A DNA stretch of 13,891 nt from Comamonadaceae bacterium (GTDB taxonomy: Bacteria; Pseudomonadota; Gammaproteobacteria; Burkholderiales; Burkholderiaceae_C), in assembly GCA_027490485.1 (NCBI GenBank), contig JAIXYA010000156.1, forward strand, positions 1 through 13,891. The letters run 5' to 3'. Made by a program: the position numbers and the translations under genes. Positions 13,869 to 13,891 of the stretch are shown one piece after another. Within the stretch, counting starts at the first letter, position 1, and every line of letters starts with the position of its first letter. The notes under the pieces were generated by a model, which did no database searches, was not told the DNA's origin, and worked only from the letters and a program-made list of their open reading frames with translations.

Positions 13869-13891
13869 GATTTCCTAAGTTTACAAGCACC

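Overview
The window looks like a chromosomal segment of a betaproteobacterium, most likely Burkholderiales and possibly close to Comamonadaceae. This rests on recalled similarity of protein styles (the NUDIX tail, the LctP permease, an MreB ending in a typical beta-proteobacterial tail, formate-tetrahydrofolate ligase, and short secreted Adhesin_E-type proteins). No rRNA, tRNA, CRISPR array or insertion sequence was seen. No stretch longer than about 200 bases lacks a gene.

Layout. The left edge holds the 3' end of a NUDIX hydrolase gene (+), followed by a palindromic intergenic repeat. An acyl-CoA dehydrogenase of the long-chain type (-) is divergent from an LctP-type L-lactate/glycolate permease (+). 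A small secreted Adhesin_E-like protein (-) is divergent from a two-gene unit (+): a lipoprotein with a ClpP/crotonase-like fold, then an orphan ParA ATPase starting one base after the lipoprotein stop.

The centre (5139-8891) is the most unusual part. A minus-strand operon encodes a small soluble protein resembling only the cytoplasmic N-terminal domain of RodZ, then a full-length MreB paralogue, then a sensor histidine kinase with about seven membrane helices and a FixL-like catalytic core. A FixJ/LuxR-type response regulator is divergent from this operon. The AT-rich intergenic region between them carries three copies of a 9-bp motif and a perfect inverted repeat. No mreC, mreD, pbp2 or rodA is present. 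I infer a two-component system coupled to an accessory actin-like cytoskeleton (MreB plus mini-RodZ). I know of no described system with this composition.

The right part is ordinary metabolism. It holds an epoxide-hydrolase-like alpha/beta hydrolase (-), a divergent 2-keto-4-pentenoate hydratase/FAH-family protein (+), and a tightly packed minus-strand set read as fhs (formate-tetrahydrofolate ligase), a di-haem cytochrome c peroxidase, and a second Adhesin_E-like protein. A 16-base homopolymer sits directly before the fhs start codon. Sampled lines suggest the MreB/kinase region is clearly more AT-rich than the flanking metabolic genes.
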